Shown: piece by piece, positions 19,101 to 26,684 of the stretch | Numbering within the stretch: the first letter of the stretch is position 1 | Layout: each line of letters starts with the position of its first letter | From: Bog-473 sp963766995 | GTDB lineage: Bacteria > Actinomycetota > Acidimicrobiia > Acidimicrobiales > RAAP-2 | Length of the DNA: 64,000 bases | Direction of reading: 5' to 3' | NCBI GenBank assembly: GCA_963766995.1 | Contig: CAVYCE010000001.1 | Location: 744,001-808,000 of the forward strand | Translations under genes and position numbers: made by a program | Notes under the pieces: model-generated | Databases searched by the model: none | What the model saw: only the letters and a program-made list of their open reading frames with translations | What the model was told of the DNA's origin: nothing

Positions 19101-19357
19101 GTGGGGTCGGGGTCGCCGGTGCGCGGGCCGGCCGGCGAGAGCGTCACCTCGGTGCCGAAGATGGTGGGCAGCCCATAGACCCGGGCCGCTTCGGCGAAGC
19201 GCACGGCGCCGTAGAAGCCGTGATGGTCGGTCAAGGCCAGCGCGGTCAGGCCCAGCCGATGGCCCTCGGCCACCAGCTCCTCGGGATCGCTGCTGCCGTC
19301 CAGAAAACTGAAGTCGGAGTGCGCATGCAGTTCGGCGTAGGCCGGGCCGTCAGTCAT
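16190..19357 (-). CDS. dnaE2: Error-prone DNA polymerase III alpha subunit
   Basis: A 1055-residue C-family polymerase that does translesion synthesis with ImuA' and ImuB after DNA damage. The N-terminal PHP domain starts AELHAHSDFSFLDG, followed by TDHHGFYGA. The palm carries the catalytic acidic pair in PDIDVDIESGRREEV. A helix-hairpin-helix region and a C-terminal OB fold follow, and the protein is near the usual DnaE2 length. The ATG at 19357 overlaps the imuB stop by 8 bp; a longer upstream reading frame lies inside imuB. It is the last gene of a three-gene SOS operon (imuA', imuB, dnaE2). Confidence 0.96.
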   Translation of the reverse strand: MTDGPAYAELHAHSDFSFLDGSSDPEELVAEGHRLGLTALALTDHHGFYGAVRFAEAARVYGLPTIFGTEVTLSPAGPRTGDPDPTGTHLVVLARDPEGYARLSSVLAEAHLEGGEKGKPIFTLAALSNAAANHWLVLTGCRKGAVAAALMDAGPRAASRELGRLVEAFGRANVAVELWDHGDPLDTARNDALALLATEWGVDPVATNNVHYATPAGFRLATTMAAIRARRPLTELEGWLPSAPAACLRGAAEQHRRFNRWPGVVERAAELGLACAFDLRLVAPRLPDFPTPDGMDEQSYLRQLVTEGATRRYGPPGAERVPGAWAQIEHELEVIGGLGFAGYFLVVWDIAQVCQRLNIYCQGRGSAANSAVCYSLGVTNVDAVKLGLLFERFLSPARDGPPDIDVDIESGRREEVIQYVYERYGRRHAAQVANVITYRPRSAVRDVGKALGYTVEQVEGWTSGLDHGGRGEAAVAAVAAAAEPEDGVPPLVAELAGELLDRPRHLGIHSAGMVLCDRPVTQVVPVEWGRMPGRSVLQWDKDDCAAIGLVKFDLLGLGMLEAIHRMVDLVRDFHGDVVDLAHLPQEEAVYDLLCRADTVGVFQVESRAQMGTLPRVQPRTFYDLAIEVALIRPGPIQGNAVNPYIRRRRGEEEPTYLHPLLEPILKRTLGVPLFQEQLMEMAVAIAGFSAADADELRQAMAAKRSAARMEKMRVRLYEGMAERGVEGPVADQIFAALAAFANFGFPESHSVSFAYLVYSSSWLKLHYPAAFTAGLLNSQPMGFWSPQSLVADARRHGVQVRRPHVNHSEVGASLEAGACGEAVVRLGLASVRGMGEATAGRIVSGRPWTGGEDLVRRAEVTRAQLETLAAAGALDTDAHATASSRRRLLWAAGAAAQSTSDRLPGIVVGVEAPTLPEPSLYDAVGDDLWALGLAPERTAMHLARERLEAMGVVVAEDLLHRSDGERVTVAGAVTHRQHPETAHGAVFVNLEDETGHVNVVFSRGAWARWKVVALYAPVLLIRGRLQLGQGTVSLTAERVEALVVGTPVPASRDFR

Positions 19358-20444
19358 AGAGGGCCTCCTCCCACCACTGCGCCCGCTCGGTGCACAGCAG
19401 ACGGGCCGCACCGTCGGCCGTCACCACTTGGAAGCGGGCCCGACGCCGGCGCACCGACCACCAACGCTCGGTCACCGGCCACGGGCCGGCCCAAGCTGCA
19501 ATGGGCTGCCACGGACCACCCTCGACCGACAGTTGGGTCGGCTCGCTGTTGAGCAGTCCACGCCCGTTCACCCCGCAAGCGGCACCGGCCGGATCGACCA
19601 CCTCCACCCGTCTCGGCACCCGCAGCACATGGGTGGGCGAGGGTGGCGGCAGCCGCCCCGGCCAGGGCGCGCCATGTCCTTCGGATGTCCCGGCCGGCGG
19701 GCTACCCCACGGCACCAGGGCCGACTGCTGGCCTGGGTCGCGCCCGCCTTGCACCCGACCCACCAAGACGGCGTCGGTGCCCAACCGTTCCTGCACCCGC
19801 ACAAAGGAGAGGGCGGCCCGAGTGTCGGCGGCCGACGCGCCACCGAAAAACCCCGGCTGATAGGGCCGCGGCTCCGCTCCCAGGTCGGGATCCTCACCCC
19901 GAGCCACGCGCAGCCGGCGTTCAATCGTCTTGTCTCGCAACCCAACGAGCTCACCGCTCTCCCCTCGGGCCACGCGGTGACAGGCCGCGGCATCGGCCCC
20001 GAATCGATCCGAGACGTGTGCGTGTGGCAAGGCAGCGAAGCGCCCCAAGGTGGTGAGGCCCAAACGCTGCAAAGTGACCGCCAGGTCGGGGCGGGCCAGC
20101 GTGGCCACCGAGTGCGGCGCCAGGAATTCCGCCGTCCCTCCCGGCGGGACGATCAGCTGCAGGCGGGCGGCCAGCGTCGCGGCGAAGAGCCCGTCGGCCA
20201 CGCCGACACATGCGTCATCCTCCACGGCCTCGACCAGGCGGCGCACAACCATCTCCTCTCCGCCGAAAAAGCGGGAAGGTCCGCGTGCGGGCAAAGCACA
20301 GACGCCGAGCCGGATGGGATGCACCCAGGGGCACAGTGCTCCGGCGCGGGCCACCACCTGCACGAAGCGCCGGGCTTCCTCACCACGCGGCCCCTCTTCT
20401 TGAAGTCCGGGACACCAGACGACGACCAACCGTTCCATTTCCAT
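19350..20444 (-). CDS. imuB: ImuB, catalytically inactive Y-family polymerase subunit (short form)
   Basis: This 364-residue protein is the adaptor of the ImuA'-ImuB-DnaE2 mutasome; in mycobacteria ImuB contacts the beta clamp and recruits the other two. It lacks the acidic polymerase residues of active Y-family enzymes. Recognisable parts are the N-terminus RLVVVWCPGL, the ARGPSRFFGGEEM segment, and the C-terminal region ending with WWSVRRRRARFQVV and WWEEALYD. It is clearly shorter than typical ImuB (about 500 residues), apparently through loss of a block of about 40 residues after the first strand and a compact C-terminus. GGTGGAG precedes the ATG at 20444. I cannot point to a definite clamp-binding motif. 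Confidence 0.88.
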   Translation of the reverse strand: MEMERLVVVWCPGLQEEGPRGEEARRFVQVVARAGALCPWVHPIRLGVCALPARGPSRFFGGEEMVVRRLVEAVEDDACVGVADGLFAATLAARLQLIVPPGGTAEFLAPHSVATLARPDLAVTLQRLGLTTLGRFAALPHAHVSDRFGADAAACHRVARGESGELVGLRDKTIERRLRVARGEDPDLGAEPRPYQPGFFGGASAADTRAALSFVRVQERLGTDAVLVGRVQGGRDPGQQSALVPWGSPPAGTSEGHGAPWPGRLPPPSPTHVLRVPRRVEVVDPAGAACGVNGRGLLNSEPTQLSVEGGPWQPIAAWAGPWPVTERWWSVRRRRARFQVVTADGAARLLCTERAQWWEEALYD

Positions 20445-20456
20445 TGCTGCTCCACC

Positions 20457-21209
20457 TCAGGCCGCCTCCGGCCCCTGATCGGGATCGGGGTGGCCCGACC
20501 CCTCCTTGTCCTTCGCCTCGTTCGTGCTGGCCACCCCGCCTGAGGCCGCGGGCAACCAGAGCGAGCACTCCACGGCTCGGCCGGCGGCGCGGCGGCCACT
20601 GACCCGCACCTGAGCCCGTCGACCCTGCAGATGCCCGTGGCCGTGACCGACCCCCTCCCACTCGACCGCGCCCACCGACAGCGCCAGGTCTCCCCCTTGG
20701 GGCCAGTTGCTGGCGTGATCGACCAACACCACCAACGCGGTCTGGCGTTCGCGGGCCCGGGCACTCAGATGTCGCGCTGCGGTCTGCCGGGCCCGACCGG
20801 GTGGGCGCACCAACACCACATCCACGCCGGACAACAGGTCGCCAGCCGCCTCGGCCCACCCGGCGCCGGGATGAGGCACAAACACCACCCGGCGCAGGTC
20901 GATGCCCAACTCGGCTACGGCCAGCACGCCCGGATCGGGAAGGCCGACTGCCGCGCACCAACTTCCCGTCTGCGATGTGGCGCCCAAGAGGGCCAGCGCC
21001 AGCGTGGTGGCCCCATGGCCGGGGAGCCCGGACACGGTGATGGTCATCCCCCGGCGCAACACCCCATCGGGGAAGAGCGGTGCCAGGGCGGGGGGCACCG
21101 GCAGGGTTCGACCAGCCACTGGCGTGGTGGGCCGGACCTTGGCCGCCAGGCCAACGGGAAGCTCCCGGGAGCGGGGGGCACCATCGGCATCAGATCGGAA
21201 AACGAACAT
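20457..21209 (-). CDS. imuA': ImuA' (RecA-like SOS mutagenesis protein)
   Basis: A 250-residue RecA/SulA-like protein that works with ImuB and DnaE2 in damage-induced mutagenesis. The N-terminus has the expected P-loop region, degenerate here as SGLPGHGATTLALALL, where the canonical Lys is missing. A strand-rich core (VDVVLVRPPGRARQT, ALVVLVDHASNW) follows. The ATG at 21209 lies inside a LexA-box palindrome, with no Shine-Dalgarno sequence upstream and a -10-like TAGCAT eight bases ahead, which suggests a leaderless transcript. It heads the operon with imuB 12 bp downstream. Confidence 0.88.
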   Translation of the reverse strand: MFVFRSDADGAPRSRELPVGLAAKVRPTTPVAGRTLPVPPALAPLFPDGVLRRGMTITVSGLPGHGATTLALALLGATSQTGSWCAAVGLPDPGVLAVAELGIDLRRVVFVPHPGAGWAEAAGDLLSGVDVVLVRPPGRARQTAARHLSARARERQTALVVLVDHASNWPQGGDLALSVGAVEWEGVGHGHGHLQGRRAQVRVSGRRAAGRAVECSLWLPAASGGVASTNEAKDKEGSGHPDPDQGPEAA

Positions 21210-21216
21210 ATGTTCG
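21203..21216. promoter_or_regulatory. LexA (SOS) box overlapping the imuA' start codon
   Basis: The perfect palindrome CGAACATATGTTCG contains GAAC-N4-GTTC, the actinobacterial LexA consensus. The minus-strand ATG of imuA' (21207-21209) is part of the box. LexA bound here would cover the likely transcription start of the operon and could also influence the divergent SRAP gene about 100 bp away. Binding is inferred from the consensus and from the SOS genes on both sides. Confidence 0.88.
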
Positions 21217-21217
21217 C

Positions 21218-21223
21218 ATGCTA
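21218..21223 (-). promoter_or_regulatory. Putative -10 element for imuA'
   Basis: On the minus strand this reads TAGCAT, matching TANNNT. Eight bases separate it from the A of the imuA' ATG, the right distance for transcription to begin at the start codon. No -35 match is seen, which is common in actinobacterial promoters. Confidence 0.45.
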
Positions 21224-21231
21224 CAGAGGTG

Positions 21232-21254
21232 CTGCTCCCTCTGCCCGGGAGCAG
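21232..21254. promoter_or_regulatory. 8-bp hairpin in the SOS divergent intergenic region
   Basis: CTGCTCCC (21232-21239) and GGGAGCAG (21247-21254) form a perfect inverted repeat with a 7-base loop. It sits where the -35 region of imuA' should be, and in the leader or upstream region of the SRAP gene. No T-tract follows, so it is not a clear terminator. An operator for a second regulator or an RNA hairpin are both possible. Confidence 0.5.
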
Positions 21255-21313
21255 AAATCACCAGGTCAGAGCGGCCGTGGCCGCTCACAACCGCTGTGGG
21301 CCACAATGCAGCG

Positions 21314-22015
21314 ATGTGCGGTCGCTTCGCTCTCATCACTCCCCCGGTGCGGTTGGCCCACTACTTCCAGGCCGCGCTGGACGACGGGGTGGACCCCGAA
21401 CGGCGCCCGAGTTTCAACGTGGCTCCCACCACGCAAGTGTTCGGGCTCAGCGCGCAGCGAGACGGAGACGATCTCACTCGCACCCTCAGTCAGTACCGCT
21501 GGGGCCTCATCCCCTCCTGGGCCAAGGAGGTCGGCGTCGGCAACCGTCTCTTCAATGCTCGCGGCGAGACTGCCGCCGCCAAGCCATCATTTCGGGCTGC
21601 CTTCAAAGCCCGGCGCATCATCATCCCGGCCGACGGCTTCTACGAATGGCAGGCGCAGAGCGGCGGCGACAAGCAGCCCCACTACTTCACGCGCACCGAC
21701 GGCGAGCCCCTGGCCCTCGCCGGGCTCTCCGAGCGCTGGTGGGACAAGGAGCTGCCCGAGGATGCCCCTCCCATCCGCTCCTGCACCATCATCACCACAT
21801 CAGCCGGCGAGGACATGGACGGGATACACGACCGCATGCCGGTCATCCTCAACCCCGACACCTTCGACCTATGGCTGGACCCCGACGTCGACGAGGTGAG
21901 CGAGCTGACCTCCCTCATCCACCCTGCTCCTGCTGGCACCATCACTCATCACCCCGTCAGCACACGGGTGGGCAGTGTGCGCAACAACGACGACGAACTC
22001 ATCACACCAATCTGA
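21314..22015 (+). CDS. SOS response-associated peptidase (SRAP/YedK/HMCES family)
   Basis: A 233-residue SRAP protein that crosslinks to abasic sites in single-stranded DNA and shields them. The essential Cys2 follows the initiator Met directly (MCGRFALI), the active-site Glu is in DGFYEWQAQ, and the conserved MPVIL segment and downstream His (TGTITHHPVS region) are present. The ATG at 21314 must be the start, because Cys2 has to become the N-terminal residue; a longer upstream frame would bury it. It diverges from the imuA'-imuB-dnaE2 operon across a region with a LexA box, so damage induction is likely. Confidence 0.93.
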   Translation: MCGRFALITPPVRLAHYFQAALDDGVDPERRPSFNVAPTTQVFGLSAQRDGDDLTRTLSQYRWGLIPSWAKEVGVGNRLFNARGETAAAKPSFRAAFKARRIIIPADGFYEWQAQSGGDKQPHYFTRTDGEPLALAGLSERWWDKELPEDAPPIRSCTIITTSAGEDMDGIHDRMPVILNPDTFDLWLDPDVDEVSELTSLIHPAPAGTITHHPVSTRVGSVRNNDDELITPI

Positions 22016-22057
22016 ACAACACCGACGATCTCGAGGTGGGCCCGGATCTCCAGCTGC

Positions 22058-23086
22058 TCAGCGCGGACGGCGGCGCAATGACGCGTCGGCGATGGCGGCC
22101 GGAACCCACCCAGTGTCGGCGTGGTTGAGGTCGGTGCCAGGAGGCACGATCTCGTCGATCTTGTCGAGGACATCGGCGGCGAGCCGCAAGTCCAATGCCA
22201 CCAGTTGTGATTCGAGGTGTTCCATGGTTCGAGGTCCGATGATGGGTGTGGTGACTGCCGGGTGCTCGAGAACGAAACCCAGGGCCAGCTCGATGATGCT
22301 CAGCCCGGCATCGTCCGCCACTTGGTTCAGTGCGGTCACCGCCGCCAACTTTTGCTGGTTGCCCGGCAGTGTCATGTCGTAGTGGTGCGGCAACATGACC
22401 GATCGACGACTGGTGTTCTCCTTGCCCGACCCAAAAGCGCCCGATAGCCATCCGCCGGCCAGCGGACTCCACGACAACACGCCCATGCCGTATTCCTGAC
22501 ACATGGGGAGCACGTCTTTTTCAATACTCCTGGTCAGGATGGAGTACGGCGGCTGTTCGGTGATGAAGCGTTCGCGACCACGGCGTTCCGCCACCCACTG
22601 GGCTTGGACAATCTCATGCGCCGGGAAGGTGGAGCTGCCGATGTATCGGACCTTGCCCGCTCGCACCAGGTCGGTCAGGGCGCCCAGCGTCTCGTCAATG
22701 TCGGTATCGGGTGACGGACGGTGGATTTGGTACAGGTCGATGTAGTCGGTGCCCAGACGTCGCAGGCTGTTCTCGCACTCGGTGATAATCCAACGCCGAG
22801 AGTTGCCCTGCGCGTTGACGTCGCGCGCCATGGCTCCATGGACCTTGGTGGCCAACACGATCTTCTCGCGCTTGGTCTGGGCCAGCGCCTTGCCCACGAT
22901 CTCCTCGGACTCGCCGTTGGAATACATGTCGGCCGTGTCGACGAAGTTGATCCCCGCATCGAGCGCGGCATGAATGATGCGAATGGACTCATCGTGGTCG
23001 GGCGTCCCCCACGCGCCGAACATCATCGCCCCCAGACAGAGGGGACTTACCTTGACACCAGTACGGCCGAGCGAGCGGTATTCCAT
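22058..23086 (-). CDS. Aldo/keto reductase
   Basis: A 342-residue TIM-barrel NADPH-dependent oxidoreductase of the AKR superfamily. The catalytic tetrad is visible: Asp in GINFVDTADMYSNGESE, Tyr in the same segment, Lys in LATKVHGAM and His in DLYQIHRP. The C-terminal region (ITTPIIGPRTMEHLESQ) binds the cofactor phosphate. It reduces aldehydes or ketones of unknown identity. The sequence resembles YghZ/potassium-channel-beta-like members. It converges on the SRAP gene with a 42-bp gap. Confidence 0.9.
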   Translation of the reverse strand: MEYRSLGRTGVKVSPLCLGAMMFGAWGTPDHDESIRIIHAALDAGINFVDTADMYSNGESEEIVGKALAQTKREKIVLATKVHGAMARDVNAQGNSRRWIITECENSLRRLGTDYIDLYQIHRPSPDTDIDETLGALTDLVRAGKVRYIGSSTFPAHEIVQAQWVAERRGRERFITEQPPYSILTRSIEKDVLPMCQEYGMGVLSWSPLAGGWLSGAFGSGKENTSRRSVMLPHHYDMTLPGNQQKLAAVTALNQVADDAGLSIIELALGFVLEHPAVTTPIIGPRTMEHLESQLVALDLRLAADVLDKIDEIVPPGTDLNHADTGWVPAAIADASLRRRPR

Positions 23087-23145
23087 GAGCGCATGGTAGC
23101 CATGCGCCTTCGGTGGGGCTGGGGCCGTGATTTAGATGGCGCGAC

Positions 23146-24186
23146 TCACGAAAAGCGTATGGACGCATCGGCGGCGGCGAGCAGCAATACAGGGTCGCTG
23201 GTCCGCCCATAGGCCCGACCAGCAGCCTCGGCCAGTTTGAGAGCGTGCTCATCGTCTGACGCCAGGGCCATCTCCAGGACCTCTTCTGGTGACGGCACGT
23301 CGGCAGGCGCAGCCGTAGCCACATTTCGGTCGGTATCAAAGGCCACATGGATGGCGGCCACCGCTTGCCAGGTGTAACCCAATGCCGCGTCTTTGTCTTC
23401 CTCGGCCAACCAGGGCAACACCATCTCCATCGACATCGGACCCGTGATGGAGTGCAGGAGAGCAATCGATTGCACGGTGTCAACGCTGCGCAGGAAGGCA
23501 CGGGCACCGCCGATGGCCAGCGCATCCAACAATGACAGCGCATCACCCGAATGCCCGAGTGAGGCCACGGCTTGCTCGAACTCTTCAGAGATGTCCATGA
23601 CATGGATCACTTTCTCGGTGATCAGAAGCGTCTCCGGTGTGTCCTCGGGCAGGTATGGCAGATCGGCCAGTGCGGCCGGAACATTCTGATGCCCGATGAG
23701 CAGCGGAGGTCCCGGCAGCTCCGTGTAGGTCGAGGCCCAATAGGCCAGCCCATTGGCGAGCTCCAACCGTCTCGCCGAGGTATCGGCCGATCGCAGCCCT
23801 CGCAGGGCGTGCGCCGTGCGTATGAGTCCATGCATGGCCGCTGCCACCATGCCCGGCACCAATCGTGGGACCCATTCCCCAACCACCGCAGCCGCAGGGC
23901 GGTCGGCCATCTCGGTCTCGAACAGCAAGAGCCACTCCGGAAAACGATCCGGATCGCCCAGCGCATCGGGCCATTCCGCCTCGCTCAGCGGCCGTGGGGC
24001 GGGAGGCGGGGCCGGGCTGAGGCGCTTCTTGTAGCGCTCCACGAAGTCCTCAATGGCATCGCCGCGGCCCACATGATGGAGCACCTCAACCACCATGGGC
24101 CCGTGATTGGCAAAACCGAGGGTCGAGAACTGGGGGGCAGTGGCCGCGAAGACGGTCAGGGCGGCATCGAGCGGTTCGGTCTCCAC
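23146..24186 (-). CDS. Questin oxidase family protein (DUF4243)
   Basis: A 346-residue protein matching the questin oxidase-like family, whose fungal founder catalyses Baeyer-Villiger-type ring opening of the anthraquinone questin. Helical, His-containing segments such as FANHGPMVVEVLHHVGRGD, VAAAMHGLIRTAHALRGL and ALLHSITGPMS are characteristic. Bacterial members are common in actinobacteria and mostly uncharacterised. The GTG at 24186 is the only reasonable start; a purine-rich run lies unusually close to it. It diverges from a CoA-transferase gene (80 bp gap). Confidence 0.8.
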   Translation of the reverse strand: METEPLDAALTVFAATAPQFSTLGFANHGPMVVEVLHHVGRGDAIEDFVERYKKRLSPAPPPAPRPLSEAEWPDALGDPDRFPEWLLLFETEMADRPAAAVVGEWVPRLVPGMVAAAMHGLIRTAHALRGLRSADTSARRLELANGLAYWASTYTELPGPPLLIGHQNVPAALADLPYLPEDTPETLLITEKVIHVMDISEEFEQAVASLGHSGDALSLLDALAIGGARAFLRSVDTVQSIALLHSITGPMSMEMVLPWLAEEDKDAALGYTWQAVAAIHVAFDTDRNVATAAPADVPSPEEVLEMALASDDEHALKLAEAAGRAYGRTSDPVLLLAAADASIRFS

Positions 24187-24266
24187 TCCCCCAGTATGTC
24201 GGCCGTCCGGCTCGGGTACCGTTCGCGCCGACCGCTACGATCCGGCGGTCAACTTCAGGAGGGCTG

Positions 24267-25508
24267 ATGGCGAACAACCCGCCACTACATGGCATGAGGA
24301 TCATTGAGTGCTCGGCTCTGGGGCCGGCCCAGATCACGACGCCGCTGGTCGACCTAGGCGCCGATGTGATCAAGATTGAGCCACCGGCCGGTGACTACAT
24401 CCGGGAAATGACGTGGCCCATCGTCGAGGGCGTGTCCCTCATGCACCTGCACCTGAACCGGGGCAAGCGCTCGCTCGTCCTCGACCTACGGACCGATGCC
24501 GGCGTGGCCATCCTCAAGGAGCTGGTGGTGACGGCCGACGCCGTGGTGGAGGCCATGCGACCGGGGTCGCTGGCCCGCCGGGGAGTGGGGTATGACGACC
24601 TGAAGGTCATCAACCCCAAGATCGTCTTTTGCACTATTTCTGGCTACGGCATGACCGGTCCTTATCGCGACTATCCCAGCCATGGGGTGGCCTATGACAC
24701 CTGGGCCGGCATCGTCAACGTGGCCACTGACGACGAGGGGTTCACCTACATCCCCGAGCACGCATCCATCGGCATCCACGCTGGACCGCTGTTTGGCGCG
24801 CTTGGGATCCTGGCCGGCATTGTCCGGGCCCGGGCGACAGGAGAGGGCTCGTATCTCGAACTGGCCCAGTCAGATGCAGCCGCAGCAATGGACTGGCTCC
24901 GCAGCGAGACCTACCGCGCCTATGAGCGGCCCGAATCCGAGGTCACCGGCAACAAGGCCGACAACTACGAGCGGAGGGCTCCCGGCACGGCCGGCATGAT
25001 TGAGGGCGTCCGCTACCAAGTCTACGAGGCCAAAGACCACAAGCACGTGCTGTTCATGGCCTCAGAGCAAGCCTTCTGGAAGAACTTCTGCGAAGGTGTC
25101 GACCGCATGGACTTGTTCGAGCGTTGGCCCGGTTCGAAGTACGCCGACCACGCCCGCGGCAATCGTGAGTTGCAGGCCGAGCTGCGGGACATCTTCGCCA
25201 CCAAGACTTCCGACGAATGGCTCGAATTCGGTGGTCGCGTCAACACCCCGATGGCTCCGGTCAACACGCCACAGACGCTGCTCGACGATCCCCAGTTCGC
25301 CGACCGCTTCAAACTGCTGCCGGCCAAGGACCTCGGGTCCGATCAGCTCTTCACGCCGCTGCACTTCATTGATGAGGAGCTGCCGATTCCCACCAAGGCG
25401 CCGACGGTGGGACAACACACCAACGACGTACTGCATTCGGTGCTCGGATGGGACGAGGCGCGCATTGCCGAGGCCCAAGCCTCGGGTGCCTTCGGTTCGA
25501 ACGATTAA
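24267..25508 (+). CDS. Class III CoA-transferase (CaiB/BaiF family)
   Basis: A 413-residue family III CoA transferase, which moves CoA between carboxylic acids through an aspartyl-CoA intermediate. Visible are the N-terminal LGADVIKIEPPAGDYIR, the RGKRSLVLDLRTDAG segment, SGYGMTGPYRDYPSHGVAYD with the likely catalytic Asp, and the C-terminal APTVGQHTNDVL. AGGAGGG precedes the ATG. It is followed after 47 bp by a Gfo/Idh/MocA oxidoreductase that may share its transcript. The acid it activates is unknown. Confidence 0.9.
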   Translation: MANNPPLHGMRIIECSALGPAQITTPLVDLGADVIKIEPPAGDYIREMTWPIVEGVSLMHLHLNRGKRSLVLDLRTDAGVAILKELVVTADAVVEAMRPGSLARRGVGYDDLKVINPKIVFCTISGYGMTGPYRDYPSHGVAYDTWAGIVNVATDDEGFTYIPEHASIGIHAGPLFGALGILAGIVRARATGEGSYLELAQSDAAAAMDWLRSETYRAYERPESEVTGNKADNYERRAPGTAGMIEGVRYQVYEAKDHKHVLFMASEQAFWKNFCEGVDRMDLFERWPGSKYADHARGNRELQAELRDIFATKTSDEWLEFGGRVNTPMAPVNTPQTLLDDPQFADRFKLLPAKDLGSDQLFTPLHFIDEELPIPTKAPTVGQHTNDVLHSVLGWDEARIAEAQASGAFGSND

Positions 25509-25555
25509 CCATCCCCGGACAGTTCCGGGCTACCCCTAAGAAAGTGGAACAACAC

Positions 25556-26656
25556 ATGGACAGGGTGCGGTTGGGTGTACTCGGAGCCGGCAACATTGCG
25601 GCCACCAACGTCAAGGGATACCTGCAAGACCCTCGCTGTGACGTCGTTACCGTCTGCGACGTCAACGAAGAGGTGGGACGCGCCGCGGCAGCGGAGTGGG
25701 GCGCGGCGTATGTCTCCGACTTCAGCGATCTCCTGGCCGACGACTCCATCCATGCGGTAGAGATCCTGACGCCGACTCATCTCCACCACGACCACGCTAT
25801 ACAGGCGCTCGAGGCGGGGAAACACGTCTCCATCCAGAAGCCCGTGGCGAACACCATTGAGGAAGGCCGTGCCATGGAAGCGGCGGCGGAGCGAGCCAAC
25901 CGAACCCTGCGCATCAGCGAGTGTTTCGTGCACTACCCGCCGCTCGAACTGGCCAAGAAGCTGATTGCCGATGGCGCCATCGGGAAACCCACCGGCATCC
26001 GCATCCGAACCCTCGTGGGCCAGACCACCTCACCCTTCCAGGCCGCGTTGCGGCCCGAGGGTTACGGGTGGCGCCTCGACACTCGCAGCCCTGGTGGCCA
26101 CCTCTTTGACGACAACGTGCACAAGTACGCCATGGCGCTTTGGCTGCTCGACCTCGACATCACGTCAGTGCAAGCGGTGGTTCGTCGCCGCGATCTGTTC
26201 TTCGAGCCTTGTGCGGCCATCTTCGAATACGAGGATCCCGATGTGCTCGGCACCATGGAAGTGCAATACGCCCCCAAGTTGTACATGCGATCCAGCTACT
26301 ACGGGGCTGACGAGTTCTTCGAGATCACCGGAGATGAGGGGCAGATTTGGGTCACCCGCGCCACGGGCGAGATGCTTGATCTTCCGCCCGTCATGCTTTT
26401 CACGGGCACCGAGAAGGAGTGTAAGACCACCGAGTTCCGCGACATCGATGCCGACTGGGGCACCGGCTTCACTCGCTCGTCACAGCACTTCATCGACTCA
26501 CTTATCAACGGCACACCAGCGGACCTTTCGCCTGAGATGGCCATCAAGGTGCTCCAACTGTGCTTCGCCGTCTACCGGGCCTCCGAGATTGGTACATCGG
26601 TCGATCCGCGCACGATCACCGGCTCAGTCACGCCAAAGGGCTGGGCGGAATGGTAA
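25556..26656 (+). CDS. Gfo/Idh/MocA family oxidoreductase
   Basis: A 366-residue NAD(P)-dependent oxidoreductase. The N-terminal Rossmann domain has LGVLGAGNIAATNVKG, and the EKP-like motif of the family appears as IQKPVANT (about residue 93). The C-terminal alpha/beta domain carries the GGHLFDDNVHKY segment typical of sugar and inositol dehydrogenases. It probably oxidises a sugar, inositol or related alcohol. ATG at 25556 gives the correct distance to the Rossmann glycines, and the ribosome binding site is weak. It lies downstream of the CoA-transferase gene. Confidence 0.87.
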   Translation: MDRVRLGVLGAGNIAATNVKGYLQDPRCDVVTVCDVNEEVGRAAAAEWGAAYVSDFSDLLADDSIHAVEILTPTHLHHDHAIQALEAGKHVSIQKPVANTIEEGRAMEAAAERANRTLRISECFVHYPPLELAKKLIADGAIGKPTGIRIRTLVGQTTSPFQAALRPEGYGWRLDTRSPGGHLFDDNVHKYAMALWLLDLDITSVQAVVRRRDLFFEPCAAIFEYEDPDVLGTMEVQYAPKLYMRSSYYGADEFFEITGDEGQIWVTRATGEMLDLPPVMLFTGTEKECKTTEFRDIDADWGTGFTRSSQHFIDSLINGTPADLSPEMAIKVLQLCFAVYRASEIGTSVDPRTITGSVTPKGWAEW

Positions 26657-26684
26657 AGACCACCCACCCATAGTGCGGTCGCCC

